Source: Ruegeria haliotis
GTDB lineage: Bacteria; Pseudomonadota; Alphaproteobacteria; Rhodobacterales; Rhodobacteraceae
DNA: 64,000 nt
Direction: 5' to 3'
Assembly: GCF_013377785.1 (NCBI RefSeq)
Contig: NZ_JABXWT010000002.1
Span: 124,001 to 188,000, forward strand
The position numbers and the translations under genes are program-made. Of this stretch, positions 25,722 through 34,825 are shown piece after piece. Every line of letters begins with the position of its first letter. Positions within the stretch are counted from its first letter, which is position 1. Under the pieces are notes generated by a model, which made no database searches, was not told the DNA's origin, and was given only the letters and a program-made list of their open reading frames with translations.

Positions 25722-27539
25722 ATGGACCTGCGCAATATCGCAATCATCGCTCACGTGGACCACGGCAAGACGACCCTGGTGGATGAGCTGCTCAAACAAT
25801 CCGGCGCGTTCCGGGAAAATCAGGCTGTGGCGGAACGCGCCATGGACAGCAATGACCTCGAACGCGAACGTGGCATCACCATCCTGGCCAAGGCCACCTC
25901 GGTTGAGTGGAAAGGCACACGGATCAACATCGTTGACACCCCCGGCCACGCCGATTTTGGTGGCGAGGTCGAGCGTATCCTGAGCATGGTTGACGGTGTC
26001 GTCCTGCTGGTTGATGCCGCCGAGGGCCCGATGCCGCAGACCAAGTTCGTCACCTCCAAGGCGCTGGCGCTGGGGCTGCGCCCCATCGTGGTCCTGAACA
26101 AGGTCGACAAACCCGATGCGGAACCCGACCGTGCCCTGGATGAGTGTTTCGATCTGTTCGCCAACCTGGGCGCCGATGACAATCAGCTGGACTTTCCGTC
26201 GATGTATGCCTCGGGCCGCTCGGGCTGGGCCGATATGGAGCTGGACGGGCCGCGCAAAGATCTGGCCGCGCTGTTCGACCTGGTCGTCGACCACGTCCCA
26301 GCCCCCGAGCAGGCGACCCACAAGGATGAACCGTTTCGCATGCTGGCCACTACGCTGGGCAGCGACCCATTCATCGGGCGCATCCTGACGGGCCGCGTGG
26401 AAAGTGGTACCCTCAAAGCAGGCGACAACCTCAAGGCGCTTAGCCGCGATGGTTCCGTGATCGAGAATTTCCGGGCCTCCAAAATTCTGGCCTTCCGTGG
26501 CCTTAGCCAGCAGCCGATTGATGTGGCCGAAGCGGGCGACATCGTGACCATCGCCGGGATGAGCAAAGCCACAGTGGCCGACTCTCTGGTGTCGCCACAA
26601 GTTGAAGAAGCCCTGCCCGCTCAACCAATCGATCCTCCGACCATCACCGTGACCTTCGGCATCAACGATTCTCCTTTGGCGGGTCGTGACGGCAAGAAAG
26701 TTCAGTCCCGTGTGATCCGCGACCGACTGATGAAAGAAGCCGAATCCAATGTGGCGATCCGCATCTCGGACACGCCCGGCGGCGAAGCGTTTGAGGTTGC
26801 TGGCCGCGGCGAATTGCAGATGGGCGTTCTGATCGAGAACATGCGCCGTGAAGGCTTTGAACTTAGCATCTCACGCCCGCAGGTCCTGTTCCGCGAGGAG
26901 GACGGCCAGCGTCTTGAGCCCATCGAAGAAGTCACCATTGACGTGGATGACGAATTCTCGGGCGCTGTGATCGAGAAAATCACTGGAACCCGCAAGGGTG
27001 AGTTGGCCGAGATGCGCCCTGCCGGAGTTGGCAAGACCCGGATCATCGCTCATGTGCCGTCGCGTGGCCTGATCGGCTATCACGGAGAGTTCCTGACTGA
27101 CACTCGCGGTACCGGCGTTCTGAACCGCGTCTTTCATGGCTGGGCCGCCCACAAGGGTGCAATCCCGGGCCGTCGTGCCGGTGTGTTGATTTCCATGGAA
27201 AATGGTCAGGCCGTTGCCTACGCGCTGTGGAACCTTGAAGAACGCGGTCGTATGTTCGTTGGTCCGCAAACTGATGTTTATCAGGGCATGGTTATCGGTG
27301 AACATTCGCGCGACAACGACCTGGAAGTGAACCCGCTTAAGGGTAAAAAACTGACGAACGTCCGCGCCAGTGGGTCTGACGACGCAGTTCGGCTAACGCC
27401 TCAAATTAAGTTCTCGTTGGAACAGGCCATCGCCTATATCGATGATGACGAATTGGTCGAGGTCACCCCCAACGCTGTGCGTCTGCGCAAGCGGTATTTG
27501 GACCCCCATGAGCGCAAGAGAATGGCGAGATCTGCTTGA
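25722..27539 (+). CDS. typA: Ribosome-binding GTPase TypA/BipA
   Basis: This 605-residue translational GTPase has G1 [10 protein letters not shown]2/G3 region RGITI and [14 protein letters not shown], and G4 [12 protein letters not shown]-like domains III and V and the BipA C-terminal domain ([35 protein letters not shown]) follow. Length is normal. It binds the 70S ribosome and helps growth under stress and low temperature, and supports large-subunit assembly. It is monocistronic with two hairpins downstream. Confidence 0.97.
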   Translation: MDLRNIAIIAHVDHGKTTLVDELLKQSGAFRENQAVAERAMDSNDLERERGITILAKATSVEWKGTRINIVDTPGHADFGGEVERILSMVDGVVLLVDAAEGPMPQTKFVTSKALALGLRPIVVLNKVDKPDAEPDRALDECFDLFANLGADDNQLDFPSMYASGRSGWADMELDGPRKDLAALFDLVVDHVPAPEQATHKDEPFRMLATTLGSDPFIGRILTGRVESGTLKAGDNLKALSRDGSVIENFRASKILAFRGLSQQPIDVAEAGDIVTIAGMSKATVADSLVSPQVEEALPAQPIDPPTITVTFGINDSPLAGRDGKKVQSRVIRDRLMKEAESNVAIRISDTPGGEAFEVAGRGELQMGVLIENMRREGFELSISRPQVLFREEDGQRLEPIEEVTIDVDDEFSGAVIEKITGTRKGELAEMRPAGVGKTRIIAHVPSRGLIGYHGEFLTDTRGTGVLNRVFHGWAAHKGAIPGRRAGVLISMENGQAVAYALWNLEERGRMFVGPQTDVYQGMVIGEHSRDNDLEVNPLKGKKLTNVRASGSDDAVRLTPQIKFSLEQAIAYIDDDELVEVTPNAVRLRKRYLDPHERKRMARSA

Positions 27540-27552
27540 TTGAGGCCCCTTT

Positions 27553-27598
27553 GGGCGCTGCTTGGATTGGAAACAGTAGCGCCCCTGTGACATTTTTT
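27553..27598 (+). terminator. Terminator after typA, hairpin 1
   Basis: GGGCGCT (27553-27559) pairs with AGCGCCC (27578-27584) over a long loop, and six T occur at 27593-27598. It lies 13 bp after the typA stop. Confidence 0.55.
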
Positions 27599-27625
27599 CA
27601 TCCATTTTGAAAATGATCGCTAGAG

Positions 27626-27660
27626 GAAGACCTGCCGTTACGTCAGGTCTTCTTCATGTT
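27626..27660 (+). terminator. Hairpin 2 after typA
   Basis: GAAGACCTG (27626-27634) pairs exactly with CAGGTCTTC (27644-27652), followed by T-rich sequence. With hairpin 1 it forms a tandem stop for typA. The rest of the interval to 27841 shows no gene and should hold the promoter of the repeat protein. Confidence 0.6.
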
Positions 27661-27841
27661 TTACAAGGACAATCTACCCTAGCGATAGTCAATTCTGAGA
27701 AATACGCTTCATTTGGCCCTTGTGAATCCGGCCAGACAAAGGTGTATTCATGTCGAAAGTGTGACGTCGTTCATACATGCCCGGGTTTTTGTGGTGCATA
27801 AGGACGGCGTAGTTGAGTAACGAGTACCGAGGAGACGCGCT

Positions 27842-28756
27842 ATGCGCATTAAATCCCATTTATTTTCATTTGTTTTTGCGTCAGCCGCAGTTCCCATTTT
27901 AACAGCGGGTGCAGCACAAGCTGCCGAGAAATGTACGATACGAACCGCAAAGCAGTCCGTATCAACTGAAACCCTTTGTGCGTGCAGTGTCGTTGATTCC
28001 CGAATGTTGCGGTACATTCATCGTAGGCCCGACTTCGAAGATATTTTGGCTCGGACACTGCAATTTTGCCCGGGCTTTGCCGCAGTTTTAACTGACTTCC
28101 CGACAGCTTCGACCGGAACTTCAACTCAACGATCAGGAGATGGAGCATCCCAAGAAGGCGGGTCCAGCTCTGGCGGGTCCAGCTCCGGCGGGTCCAGCTC
28201 TGGTGGGTCCAGCTCTGGCGGGTCCAGCTCCGGCGGGTCCAGCTCCGGCGGGTCCAGCTCCGGCGGGTCCAGCTCTGGCGGGTCCAGCTCTGGCGGGTCC
28301 AGCTCCGGCGGGTCCAGCTCTGGCGGGTCCAGCTCTGGCGGGTCCAGCTCCGGCGGGTCCAGCTCCGGCGGGTCCAGCTCTGGCGGGTCCAGCTCCGGCG
28401 GGTCCAGCTCTGGCGGGTCCAGCTCTGGTGGGTCAAGTTCTGGTGGTGGTGACGGCGGCGGCTCCGGCTCTGGCGGTGGTGACGGCGGCGGCTCCGGCTC
28501 TGGCGGTGGTGACGGCGGCGGTTCCGGCTCTGGCGGTGGTGACGGCGGCGGCTCCGGCTCTGGTGGTGGTGACGGCGGCGGTTCCGGTTCTGGCGGTGGT
28601 GACGGCGGCGGTTCCGGCTCTGGCGGTGGTGACGGCGGCGGTTCCGGCTCTGGTGGTGGTGACGGCGGCGGCTCCGGCTCTGGTGGTGGTGACGGCGGCG
28701 GCTCCGGCTCTGGTGGTGGTGACGGCGGCGGTTCCGGCGGTGGAGCTAAAGACTGA
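27842..28756 (+). CDS. Secreted Gly/Ser repeat protein
   Basis: This 304-residue protein has a signal peptide (cleavage near GAAQAAEK), a small cysteine-containing domain (about residues 30-95, with Cys31, Cys46, Cys48 and Cys76), and then 200 residues of pure repeat. The repeats are 19 copies of GGSSS followed by nine full copies and one partial copy of GGGDGGGSGS, ending GGGAKD. GAGGAG precedes the ATG. The repeat part should be disordered and extended, as in wall-spanning or adhesive linkers; the Asp in the second array could bind cations. No known domain was recognised. It is convergent with a LapG-like protease gene. Confidence 0.82.
   Translation: MRIKSHLFSFVFASAAVPILTAGAAQAAEKCTIRTAKQSVSTETLCACSVVDSRMLRYIHRRPDFEDILARTLQFCPGFAAVLTDFPTASTGTSTQRSGDGASQEGGSSSGGSSSGGSSSGGSSSGGSSSGGSSSGGSSSGGSSSGGSSSGGSSSGGSSSGGSSSGGSSSGGSSSGGSSSGGSSSGGSSSGGSSSGGSSSGGGDGGGSGSGGGDGGGSGSGGGDGGGSGSGGGDGGGSGSGGGDGGGSGSGGGDGGGSGSGGGDGGGSGSGGGDGGGSGSGGGDGGGSGSGGGDGGGSGGGAKD
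28157..28441 (+). repeat. 15-bp tandem repeat array (19 units)
   Basis: The stretch is exactly 285 bp, 19 units of GGCGGGTCCAGCTCT and close variants (third-base C/T changes), encoding GGSSS. Variants differ almost only at silent positions. Confidence 0.95.
28442..28741 (+). repeat. 30-bp tandem repeat array (nine full units plus one partial)
   Basis: Units of about 30 bp encode GGGDGGGSGS. Variation is limited to silent positions (GGC/GGT and similar). It follows the 15-bp array without a break and runs almost to the stop codon. Copy number is likely to vary among strains by slippage or recombination. Confidence 0.95.
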
Positions 28757-28774
28757 TAGCGCACGTCTTACAAA

Positions 28775-28805
28775 AAGCCGGTGAAGGCGATCCTTCTACC
28801 GGCTT
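28775..28805. terminator. Bidirectional terminator between the repeat protein and LapG-like gene
   Basis: AAGCCGGT (28775-28782) pairs with ACCGGCTT (28798-28805), with an inner AAGG/CCTT pairing. An A5 run precedes it, giving a U-run on the minus strand, so it suits the convergent minus-strand gene best. Confidence 0.7.
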
Positions 28806-28841
28806 CTTGTGTGCATCTGAGCGTGAATTCAGATAGTCGAG

Positions 28842-29465
28842 TTAACCTTGCCCAAAAACACCAACCCATCGGCGAGGTTGATTGGGGTCCTGCATACGCA
28901 GGAACAAGTACCGGGTGTCTGCCCAAGGTTTGATACGATTCGTAAGGTTATCCAAAACCAGATCACCACTTGCCGAGCGGTAAACCAAAACAGCATGTGA
29001 ATTACGGCGTGTATCCAGGACAGTGGCGATCAAGAGCCTTTTGGGATCCACACCCGCAGTAATCAAATCCCTTTTCTTCAGGAGGGCAAAATCTTCGCAG
29101 TCTCCACCTTGAGACGTCGGCAAAGCCCATCTTTCGCGTGTCTTGTACTGCGATTGGTCGGTAACTTCGCGGGTAGAGGCATTAACCTGGCGGTTCACCC
29201 GGTTAATAATCTGCATTTCCTGCTGGCTGGACAGAGACACCGACCGCTTGCTGGAGCAAGCCCAGCTATATTGGCGACACAGCTGATTTGCACCAGTCGG
29301 GGGCGGCGAAACATGAACACTAGGGATAAAAGCACCTTCAGAGGCGTTCGCCGCCGATGCGCCCACAAAAGAGCCCACAACCAAGGCAAACACTCCAAAG
29401 GTCCGCCCAGACATCAGCGCGACGCGCCCGATTGCGGACTTGAACTCACTGCCAAACGATTTCAT
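28842..29465 (-). CDS. Transglutaminase-like cysteine protease, BTLCP/LapG family
   Basis: This 207-residue secreted protein of the bacterial transglutaminase-like cysteine proteinase family has a signal peptide (cleavage near ANASEG). The catalytic triad is readable: Cys in QGGDCEDFALLK, His in RNSHAVLVYR, Asp in LVLDNLTN. LapG, the best-known member, is a periplasmic calcium-dependent protease that cuts surface adhesins of the LapA type when cyclic-di-GMP is low. The start at 29465 has a GAGGGACAGG site. No lapD gene is visible nearby; its only close partner is the convergent secreted repeat protein. Confidence 0.85.
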   Translation of the reverse strand: MKSFGSEFKSAIGRVALMSGRTFGVFALVVGSFVGASAANASEGAFIPSVHVSPPPTGANQLCRQYSWACSSKRSVSLSSQQEMQIINRVNRQVNASTREVTDQSQYKTRERWALPTSQGGDCEDFALLKKRDLITAGVDPKRLLIATVLDTRRNSHAVLVYRSASGDLVLDNLTNRIKPWADTRYLFLRMQDPNQPRRWVGVFGQG

Positions 29466-29836
29466 GCCTGTCCCTCGATCCAAGTTTTCCCGAGCGATTG
29501 CGGTCAAACAGGACCATATTCCGTTTTCAGAAACTATCCGTAATCCGGTCCAAGTATGCAATCTCAGGTCAAACTGAAGGGGAAAAGAGGCAGAAATTCG
29601 TCACTGATTTTGACCATTTCGCGCTCGAATTTAGATCAAGCGGCCACAATTGTGGCGCGAAATTCACACGATTACTCGCGTCGCGATACTTAAGCCCATG
29701 ACATTTATGAAATAAAGATCACATCCCGCTCTTGCGGGTTATCGCCACAATCAGCCATGGCAGGCTAAGCTGAAAATCGCTTACAGACTGGCGATTTGGA
29801 TAATATCACACAAGTCTGATGTGCGATTTCTGATTC
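29466..29836. other. Gap of 371 bp without a gene
   Basis: No coding region was found. It is AT-rich compared with its flanks, and must hold the promoter of the LapG-like gene and the 3' end of the alaS transcript. A short GC hairpin CCCGC/GCGGG lies near 29727-29740 and a terminator-like hairpin at 29774-29797. Confidence 0.45.
29774..29797 (-). terminator. Terminator of the alaS-DUF1330 operon
   Basis: On the minus strand AAATCGC pairs with GCGATTT, followed by TTC, 40 bp after the DUF1330 stop. A second imperfect stem (ATCGCACA with TGTGTGAT) lies between the stop and this hairpin. Confidence 0.45.
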
Positions 29837-30124
29837 TCAGTCAGCAATCTCGACAACCACCAACTCACGTTCGCTTGCGTCGCGTGCGTGATTAAGCGCT
29901 GTTTGGTATTCAGGTGAATTGTAGCACTCAACCGCAGCTTCAACGGATGGAAAACGGGCCACAACGTTACGCGGACGCTCCTTGCCCTCCAGCTGTACAT
30001 AGCGGGCGGCGCGGGCGATGAACTCGCCCCCGTGTTTGGCAATTGCAGGTCCGGCCAGCTCAGCATACTTCCCATATGCCTCGTTGTCCGTCACCGTCAC
30101 ATGTGCAATCCAGAGTGCAGCCAT
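29837..30124 (-). CDS. DUF1330 protein, coupled to alaS
   Basis: This 95-residue protein has the ferredoxin-like alpha/beta-barrel DUF1330 fold: WIAHVTVTDNEAYGKYAELAGPAIAKHGGEF, then ARYVQLEGKERPRNVVARFPS and the CYNSPEYQTAL motif. The family's reaction is unknown; members are small dimers that may act on or bind small metabolites. Its ribosome site (GGGAGGATAAG) lies within the last codons of alaS and the gap is one base, so it is translated with alaS. A second DUF1330 gene lies at 44139 in the catabolic region. Confidence 0.85.
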   Translation of the reverse strand: MAALWIAHVTVTDNEAYGKYAELAGPAIAKHGGEFIARAARYVQLEGKERPRNVVARFPSVEAAVECYNSPEYQTALNHARDASERELVVVEIAD

Positions 30125-30125
30125 C

Positions 30126-32798
30126 TTATCCTCCCAATACCTGTTCAGCTGCTTTGATCGCAGCCTCCGCGTTCGTGGCATCTCTGCCGCCGCCCTGCGC
30201 CATGTCGGGGCGACCACCGCCCCCTTTTCCGCCCAATTCCACAACGGCAGCTTTAACCAAGTCCACCGCCGAGATCTTGTCCGTCAGATCTTGTGTCACC
30301 CCGGCTGCCACAGCGGCTTTTCCGCCGGTATCGGCAATCAGCAAAACTGCACCGGAACCCAAGCGGCTTTTATGTTCATCAATCAATGCAGGCAAATCTT
30401 TGCCAGAGACCCCAGTCAGCGCCTGCGCCAGAAATTGGACCCCATTGACTATATGAGATTCACTGCCGTTGCCCTGCCCCGCACCACCAGCCATAGCCAG
30501 GTCGCGCCGCAGTTGAGCAACTTCATTTTGCAAGGATTTACGCTCGTCCAGCAGCGCTTTGACACGGTTGACGACATCGATCGGCTGTGCCTTGAGCTCC
30601 AGCGCGACCTGCGCCAGACGATGATCCTGAGCCGAGAGATACTGGTAAGCCTCATCCCCGGTCAGTGCTTCGATCCGCCGAACACCGGCGCTGCTAGCGC
30701 TGTCGCCCAGCACAACGAATGTGCCGATATCGCCAGTTTGACGCACATGGGTTCCGCCACACAGTTCAATAGACCAAGTTTCACCATCGTGCCCCTTGCC
30801 GGTGGGCGCCTTGCCCATTGAGACAACACGCACTTCGTCGCCGTATTTCTCACCGAACAGGGCCTGAGCCCCCAAACCGCGCGCGTCATCTGGCGTCATG
30901 ACACGGGTTTCGACAACCGAATTCTGTCGGATGAAGTCATTCACCTCGCGTTCGACTTTCTGCACTTCCTCCGCAGTCAACGCCTTGGAATGGCTGAAAT
31001 CAAAACGCAGTCGATCCGAGGCATTTAACGAACCACGCTGCGCCACGTGATCGCCCAGCGTTTCGCGCAGCGCCTCATGCAGCAAATGCGTAGCTGAGTG
31101 GTTGGCCCGGATTGCAGTGCGACGCGCATGATCGACTTCAAGCTCAACCGCGTCACCCAAGGACAGCGCCCCGTGATCGACCGTGACCTTATGAGCGTAA
31201 ACCTTGCCGTCGGCAAATTTACGGGTGTCTTCGACACGGGAGATGTCGTCCCGCTCGTCCAACCGACGGATCTCGCCGGTATCCCCGATCTGACCACCAG
31301 CCTCGCCATAAAACGGCGTCTGGTTGACTACAACCCAGCCGCTGCCACCCTGTTCGATCTTGTCAACCAAAGCACCGTCGACCACGAGGGCTGCTACCTG
31401 CCCTTCGGCTTTTTCGGTGTCGTATCCAAGGAAATCCGTGGCTCCGGCGCTGTCCAGCACATCAAACCAAACAGCCTGATCCGCAGCTTCACCTGATCCG
31501 ACCCACGCCGCGCGTGCCTTGGCCTTCTGTTCGGCCATCGCGACATCAAAGCCATCCGTGTCCACGGCCAGGCCTTTCTCACGCAGCGCGTCCTGTGTCA
31601 GGTCCAGCGGGAAACCGTAGGTGTCGTACAATTTGAACGCCGCATCTCCGGGCAGTGGATCACCATCGGGCAGGCTTGCGATTTCGTCATCCAGCAGTTT
31701 CAAGCCGCGATCCAGCGTTTGCTTGAACCGGGTCTCTTCCAACAGCAGCGTTTCTTCGATCAACGGCTGGGCCTGCCCAAGTTCCGAATATTGCGCCCCC
31801 ATCAGTTGAACCAGCGTTGGCACCAAACGGTGCATGACCGGATCTTTCGCGCCCAAAAGATGCGCGTGCCGCATGGCGCGGCGCATAATCCGGCGCAGGA
31901 CGTAACCGCGTCCGTCATTCGACGGCATCACCCCATCAGCGATCAGGAATGAGGTCGAGCGGAGGTGATCCGCAATCACACGGTGGTGCACATTCTGGTC
32001 GCCATATGGATCGACGTTGGTCACTTCAGCCGACGCTTCAATCAACGTTTTGAACAGGTCGGTGTCATAGTTGTCATGGCTACCCTGAAGCAGCGCGCCG
32101 ATCCGCTCCAACCCCATCCCGGTGTCGATCGACTGCATATCGAGCTCGACCATCGAGCCGTCCGCGAACTGCTCGTTCTGCATGAAAACGATGTTCCAGA
32201 TTTCGATGAACCGGTCACCATCTTCCTCGGCCGAGCCCGGAGGACCGCCCCAGATGTGATCACCGTGATCATAGAAAATCTCAGTACAGGGACCGCAGGG
32301 GCCGGTTGGGCCCATCTGCCAGAAGTTGTCACTGGTGGCGATACGAATGATCCGGTCCTCGGGGATACCCACCTTCTTCCAGATTTCATACGCCTCGTCA
32401 TCGGTGTGATATACCGTGGCAAGTAGGCGGTTTTTGTCGATTCCAAATTCTTTGGTGATCAGTTCCCAGGCAAAGGGAATCGCCTCGGGCTTGAAGTAAT
32501 CGCCAAACGAGAAATTACCCAGCATCTCGAAGAATGTGTGGTGACGCGCGGTATACCCCACATTATCCAGATCGTTGTGCTTGCCGCCCGCGCGCACGCA
32601 TTTCTGCGCCGTGGTGGCCCGCTGATAGTCACGCGTTTCAACTCCAGTGAACAGGTTCTTGAACTGCACCATGCCCGAATTGACAAACATCAGCGTCGGG
32701 TCATTGCGCGGCACCAGCGGGCTGGACGCGACCACTTCGTGACCTTGCTTGGCGTAGTAGTTCAGAAAGGTTGAGCGGATATCGTTCAGCGTGGGCAT
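30126..32798 (-). CDS. alaS: Alanyl-tRNA synthetase
   Basis: This 890-residue class II synthetase charges tRNA-Ala in the cytosol. Parts seen are the catalytic core from the N terminus ([39 protein letters not shown]), the editing domain with zinc-type residues [13 protein letters not shown] (HxxxH) and CGGTHV, and the C-terminal C-Ala domain ([12 protein letters not shown]). Length fits the family (870-890). It is followed at one base by the DUF1330 gene. Confidence 0.98.
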   Translation of the reverse strand: MPTLNDIRSTFLNYYAKQGHEVVASSPLVPRNDPTLMFVNSGMVQFKNLFTGVETRDYQRATTAQKCVRAGGKHNDLDNVGYTARHHTFFEMLGNFSFGDYFKPEAIPFAWELITKEFGIDKNRLLATVYHTDDEAYEIWKKVGIPEDRIIRIATSDNFWQMGPTGPCGPCTEIFYDHGDHIWGGPPGSAEEDGDRFIEIWNIVFMQNEQFADGSMVELDMQSIDTGMGLERIGALLQGSHDNYDTDLFKTLIEASAEVTNVDPYGDQNVHHRVIADHLRSTSFLIADGVMPSNDGRGYVLRRIMRRAMRHAHLLGAKDPVMHRLVPTLVQLMGAQYSELGQAQPLIEETLLLEETRFKQTLDRGLKLLDDEIASLPDGDPLPGDAAFKLYDTYGFPLDLTQDALREKGLAVDTDGFDVAMAEQKAKARAAWVGSGEAADQAVWFDVLDSAGATDFLGYDTEKAEGQVAALVVDGALVDKIEQGGSGWVVVNQTPFYGEAGGQIGDTGEIRRLDERDDISRVEDTRKFADGKVYAHKVTVDHGALSLGDAVELEVDHARRTAIRANHSATHLLHEALRETLGDHVAQRGSLNASDRLRFDFSHSKALTAEEVQKVEREVNDFIRQNSVVETRVMTPDDARGLGAQALFGEKYGDEVRVVSMGKAPTGKGHDGETWSIELCGGTHVRQTGDIGTFVVLGDSASSAGVRRIEALTGDEAYQYLSAQDHRLAQVALELKAQPIDVVNRVKALLDERKSLQNEVAQLRRDLAMAGGAGQGNGSESHIVNGVQFLAQALTGVSGKDLPALIDEHKSRLGSGAVLLIADTGGKAAVAAGVTQDLTDKISAVDLVKAAVVELGGKGGGGRPDMAQGGGRDATNAEAAIKAAEQVLGG

Positions 32799-32888
32799 AA
32801 GGCTCTCTCAGCGCGCAATCATTATGGTCTGCGCAGGTTTAGCCGCGCACCTCGGCAGTGTCCACAGGATAGGCACACCGGAACGAAA

Positions 32889-32914
32889 CAAGGCGGTCCG
32901 GTTGGACCGCCTTG
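32889..32914 (-). terminator. recA terminator
   Basis: CAAGGCGGTCC (32889-32899) and GGACCGCCTTG (32904-32914) form an 11-bp stem with a GGTT loop. Read on the minus strand it is followed by TTTCG. It lies 55 bp after the recA stop and before the alaS promoter area. Confidence 0.75.
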
Positions 32915-32969
32915 TCGCGAGCAGTTTTAGTTTTCAAAAGGGCTTTGCCCTTGATCCGGTCAGCGGCCG

Positions 32970-34034
32970 TTAGGCCTCGAGAATATCGTCTTCTTCTGCG
33001 GGCGGTGGCATGTCGAATTCCAACCCGTGTGCTGCGCGAATCTTGTCTTCGATCTCCAGCGCAGAACGGCTGTTGTCGCGCAAATACTGCTTGGCATTCT
33101 CGCGCCCCTGCCCGATCCGTTCGTCGCCGTAGCTAAACCAGGACCCCGACTTCTCGACTACACCGGCCTTGACGCCCAGATCCAGCAGCTCGCCCATCTT
33201 GCTGATGCCTTCGCCATACATGATGTCGAATTCCACCTGCTTGAATGGTGGCGCCACCTTGTTCTTGACGACCTTGACGCGGGTCTGGTTACCGACCACT
33301 TCGTCCCGATCCTTGATCGCGCCGATACGGCGGATGTCCAGGCGGACCGAGCTGTAGAATTTCAGCGCATTGCCACCGGTTGTTGTCTCCGGGCTGCCGA
33401 ACATCACACCAATCTTCATCCGGATCTGGTTGATAAAGACCACCATGCATTTGCTGCGATTGATCGATCCGGTCAATTTACGCATTGCCTGGCTCATCAA
33501 CCGGGCCTGAACGCCCACGCTGCTGTCGCCCATGTCACCTTCAAGTTCCGATTTCGGCGTCAGCGCCGCAACCGAGTCGACCACAACCATGTTGACCGCA
33601 CCCGAGCGCACCAACGTGTCGGTAATCTCAAGCGCTTGTTCACCGGTGTCGGGCTGCGAGATCAGTAGTTCATCCAGATCCACGCCCAGCTTGCGCGCAT
33701 ATTGCGGGTCCAACGCGTGTTCGGCATCGACAAAGGCGCAGACCCCGCCGCGTTTCTGCTGTTCCGCAATGCAATGCAGGGTCAACGTGGTCTTGCCCGA
33801 GCTTTCAGGGCCGTAGATCTCAACAATCCGCCCCATCGGCAGACCGCCAATACCCAACGCGATATCCAGCCCTAGAGAGCCGGTCGAGCTTGCCTCGATC
33901 TCCTGCCTGGTGTCGTCACCCAGCTTCATGATCGAACCCTTACCGAACTGACGTTCAATCTGGGCCAACGCGCTGTCGAGCGCCTTTTGTTTGTCCGCGT
34001 TTTTCTTGTCGCTCATCGTCAGAAGATCCGCCAT
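32970..34034 (-). CDS. recA: Recombinase RecA
   Basis: This 354-residue protein is the DNA strand-exchange recombinase and SOS co-protease. It has Walker [10 protein letters not shown], Walker [10 protein letters not shown], the L1/L2 loops around [39 protein letters not shown], and an acidic C-terminal tail [12 protein letters not shown]. The start at 34034 has an AGGACA site. A perfect alphaproteobacterial SOS box lies 56-70 bp upstream of the start. It is transcribed alone and ends in a strong hairpin. Confidence 0.98.
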   Translation of the reverse strand: MADLLTMSDKKNADKQKALDSALAQIERQFGKGSIMKLGDDTRQEIEASSTGSLGLDIALGIGGLPMGRIVEIYGPESSGKTTLTLHCIAEQQKRGGVCAFVDAEHALDPQYARKLGVDLDELLISQPDTGEQALEITDTLVRSGAVNMVVVDSVAALTPKSELEGDMGDSSVGVQARLMSQAMRKLTGSINRSKCMVVFINQIRMKIGVMFGSPETTTGGNALKFYSSVRLDIRRIGAIKDRDEVVGNQTRVKVVKNKVAPPFKQVEFDIMYGEGISKMGELLDLGVKAGVVEKSGSWFSYGDERIGQGRENAKQYLRDNSRSALEIEDKIRAAHGLEFDMPPPAEEDDILEA

Positions 34035-34089
34035 TGTCCTGTCGCCTTCTCTTTTGTCACACCCTTGGCCGGGCGGCAATCGCTGCTTT

Positions 34090-34104
34090 GTTCGCCTCTT
34101 GTTC
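34090..34104. promoter_or_regulatory. LexA-binding SOS box, GTTC-N7-GTTC type
   Basis: GTTC (34090-34093), seven bases, GTTC (34101-34104) is the direct-repeat SOS box known from alphaproteobacteria (Rhodobacter, Caulobacter, rhizobia). It abuts the -10 of the recA promoter, so LexA would block initiation until DNA damage. Confidence 0.85.
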
Positions 34105-34133
34105 CTTATGGGACCAAAAAGAGAACATTTCAA
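34105..34133 (-). promoter_or_regulatory. recA promoter
   Basis: On the minus strand TTGAAA (-35; plus 34128-34133) and CATAAG (-10; plus 34105-34110) are 17 bp apart. The SOS box starts directly next to the -10, at the position of transcription start. Confidence 0.55.
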
Positions 34134-34226
34134 TAAAAACTTACAAACCTCACTGTTCTGCAATTGTGTTAAAGAGTCGTTTACGACAATCTGAATCCAC
34201 TGAAGACATATAGAAGAGGCGTTTAA

Positions 34227-34820
34227 ATGCTTGTTTTTTATAGGGAACGACTTGCGTTTCTTGCTGTTCCGAAGACAGGCAGCACCGCCTACCATACGGC
34301 TTTGCACGACCGTGCAGACTTTGTTGTCACTGGTCCGCCCGAACTGAAGCACGCGCCGGTGCGCCGCTATGACCGATTTTTTCAGAATATCTTTCGAAAA
34401 ATGTACGACACAGAGATGGAGATCATGGCCGTTGTCCGCGAACCCATCGACTGGTTGGGTAGCTGGTACAGGTTCCGCAGCCGGCAGGACCGCGTCGGAC
34501 ACCCACACTCAACGCGCAATCTCAGCTTTGATGAGTTTGTCCGCGCTTATATGCAAAACCCCCGCCCCGAATTCGCCGATGTCGGCAGTCAGAGCCAGTT
34601 CTTTCGCACACGCAACAACGGGTTTGGCGCCAGCCATGTCTTCAAATACGAACATCAGGATAAAATTCTGAACTTCCTGCAAGACAGGCTGGATTTTGAA
34701 ATCAATCTGAGCCGGGAAAACGTGTCCCCGCCGGGTAATCTGACATTGACGGACGAAACCGAACACAAGTTCCGCAGGTCTCATGCGGCCGAATTTACCA
34801 TACACGACTCGGCCCTGTAG
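34227..34820 (+). CDS. Sulfotransferase-family-like protein
   Basis: This 197-residue protein has the two PAPS-contact elements of the sulfotransferase superfamily: [15 protein letters not shown] near the N terminus (5'-phosphosulfate loop) and [18 protein letters not shown] near residue 75 (3'-phosphate binding). It is shorter than typical sulfotransferases (250-350). Similar genes beside recA in Roseobacter genomes are sometimes mislabelled gamma-glutamyl kinase; nothing here resembles a kinase. It is divergent from recA and convergent with cckA, with a 5-bp gap. The acceptor is unknown. Confidence 0.7.
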   Translation: MLVFYRERLAFLAVPKTGSTAYHTALHDRADFVVTGPPELKHAPVRRYDRFFQNIFRKMYDTEMEIMAVVREPIDWLGSWYRFRSRQDRVGHPHSTRNLSFDEFVRAYMQNPRPEFADVGSQSQFFRTRNNGFGASHVFKYEHQDKILNFLQDRLDFEINLSRENVSPPGNLTLTDETEHKFRRSHAAEFTIHDSAL

Positions 34821-34825
34821 CCGGG

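Noticed and set aside
27607..27801. 64-codon plus-strand frame with a C-x2-C-like end between typA and the repeat protein
   Set aside because: It begins inside a terminator region, has no ribosome site, and its codon use is not typical.
28157..28741. Repeat array considered as a CRISPR or as regulatory DNA repeats
   Set aside because: Units are contiguous without spacers, stay in frame, and vary at silent positions, so they are coding minisatellites.
28126..28764. Long proline-rich (PPELDPPELD) and Ala/Pro-rich frames antisense or shifted to the repeat gene
   Set aside because: They are by-products of the 15- and 30-bp repeats. Only the plus frame has a signal peptide, ribosome site and unique N-terminal domain.
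34227..34820. Annotation as gamma-glutamyl kinase
   Set aside because: No amino acid kinase or PUA features. The PKTGST and REPIDW motifs fit a sulfotransferase-like fold.
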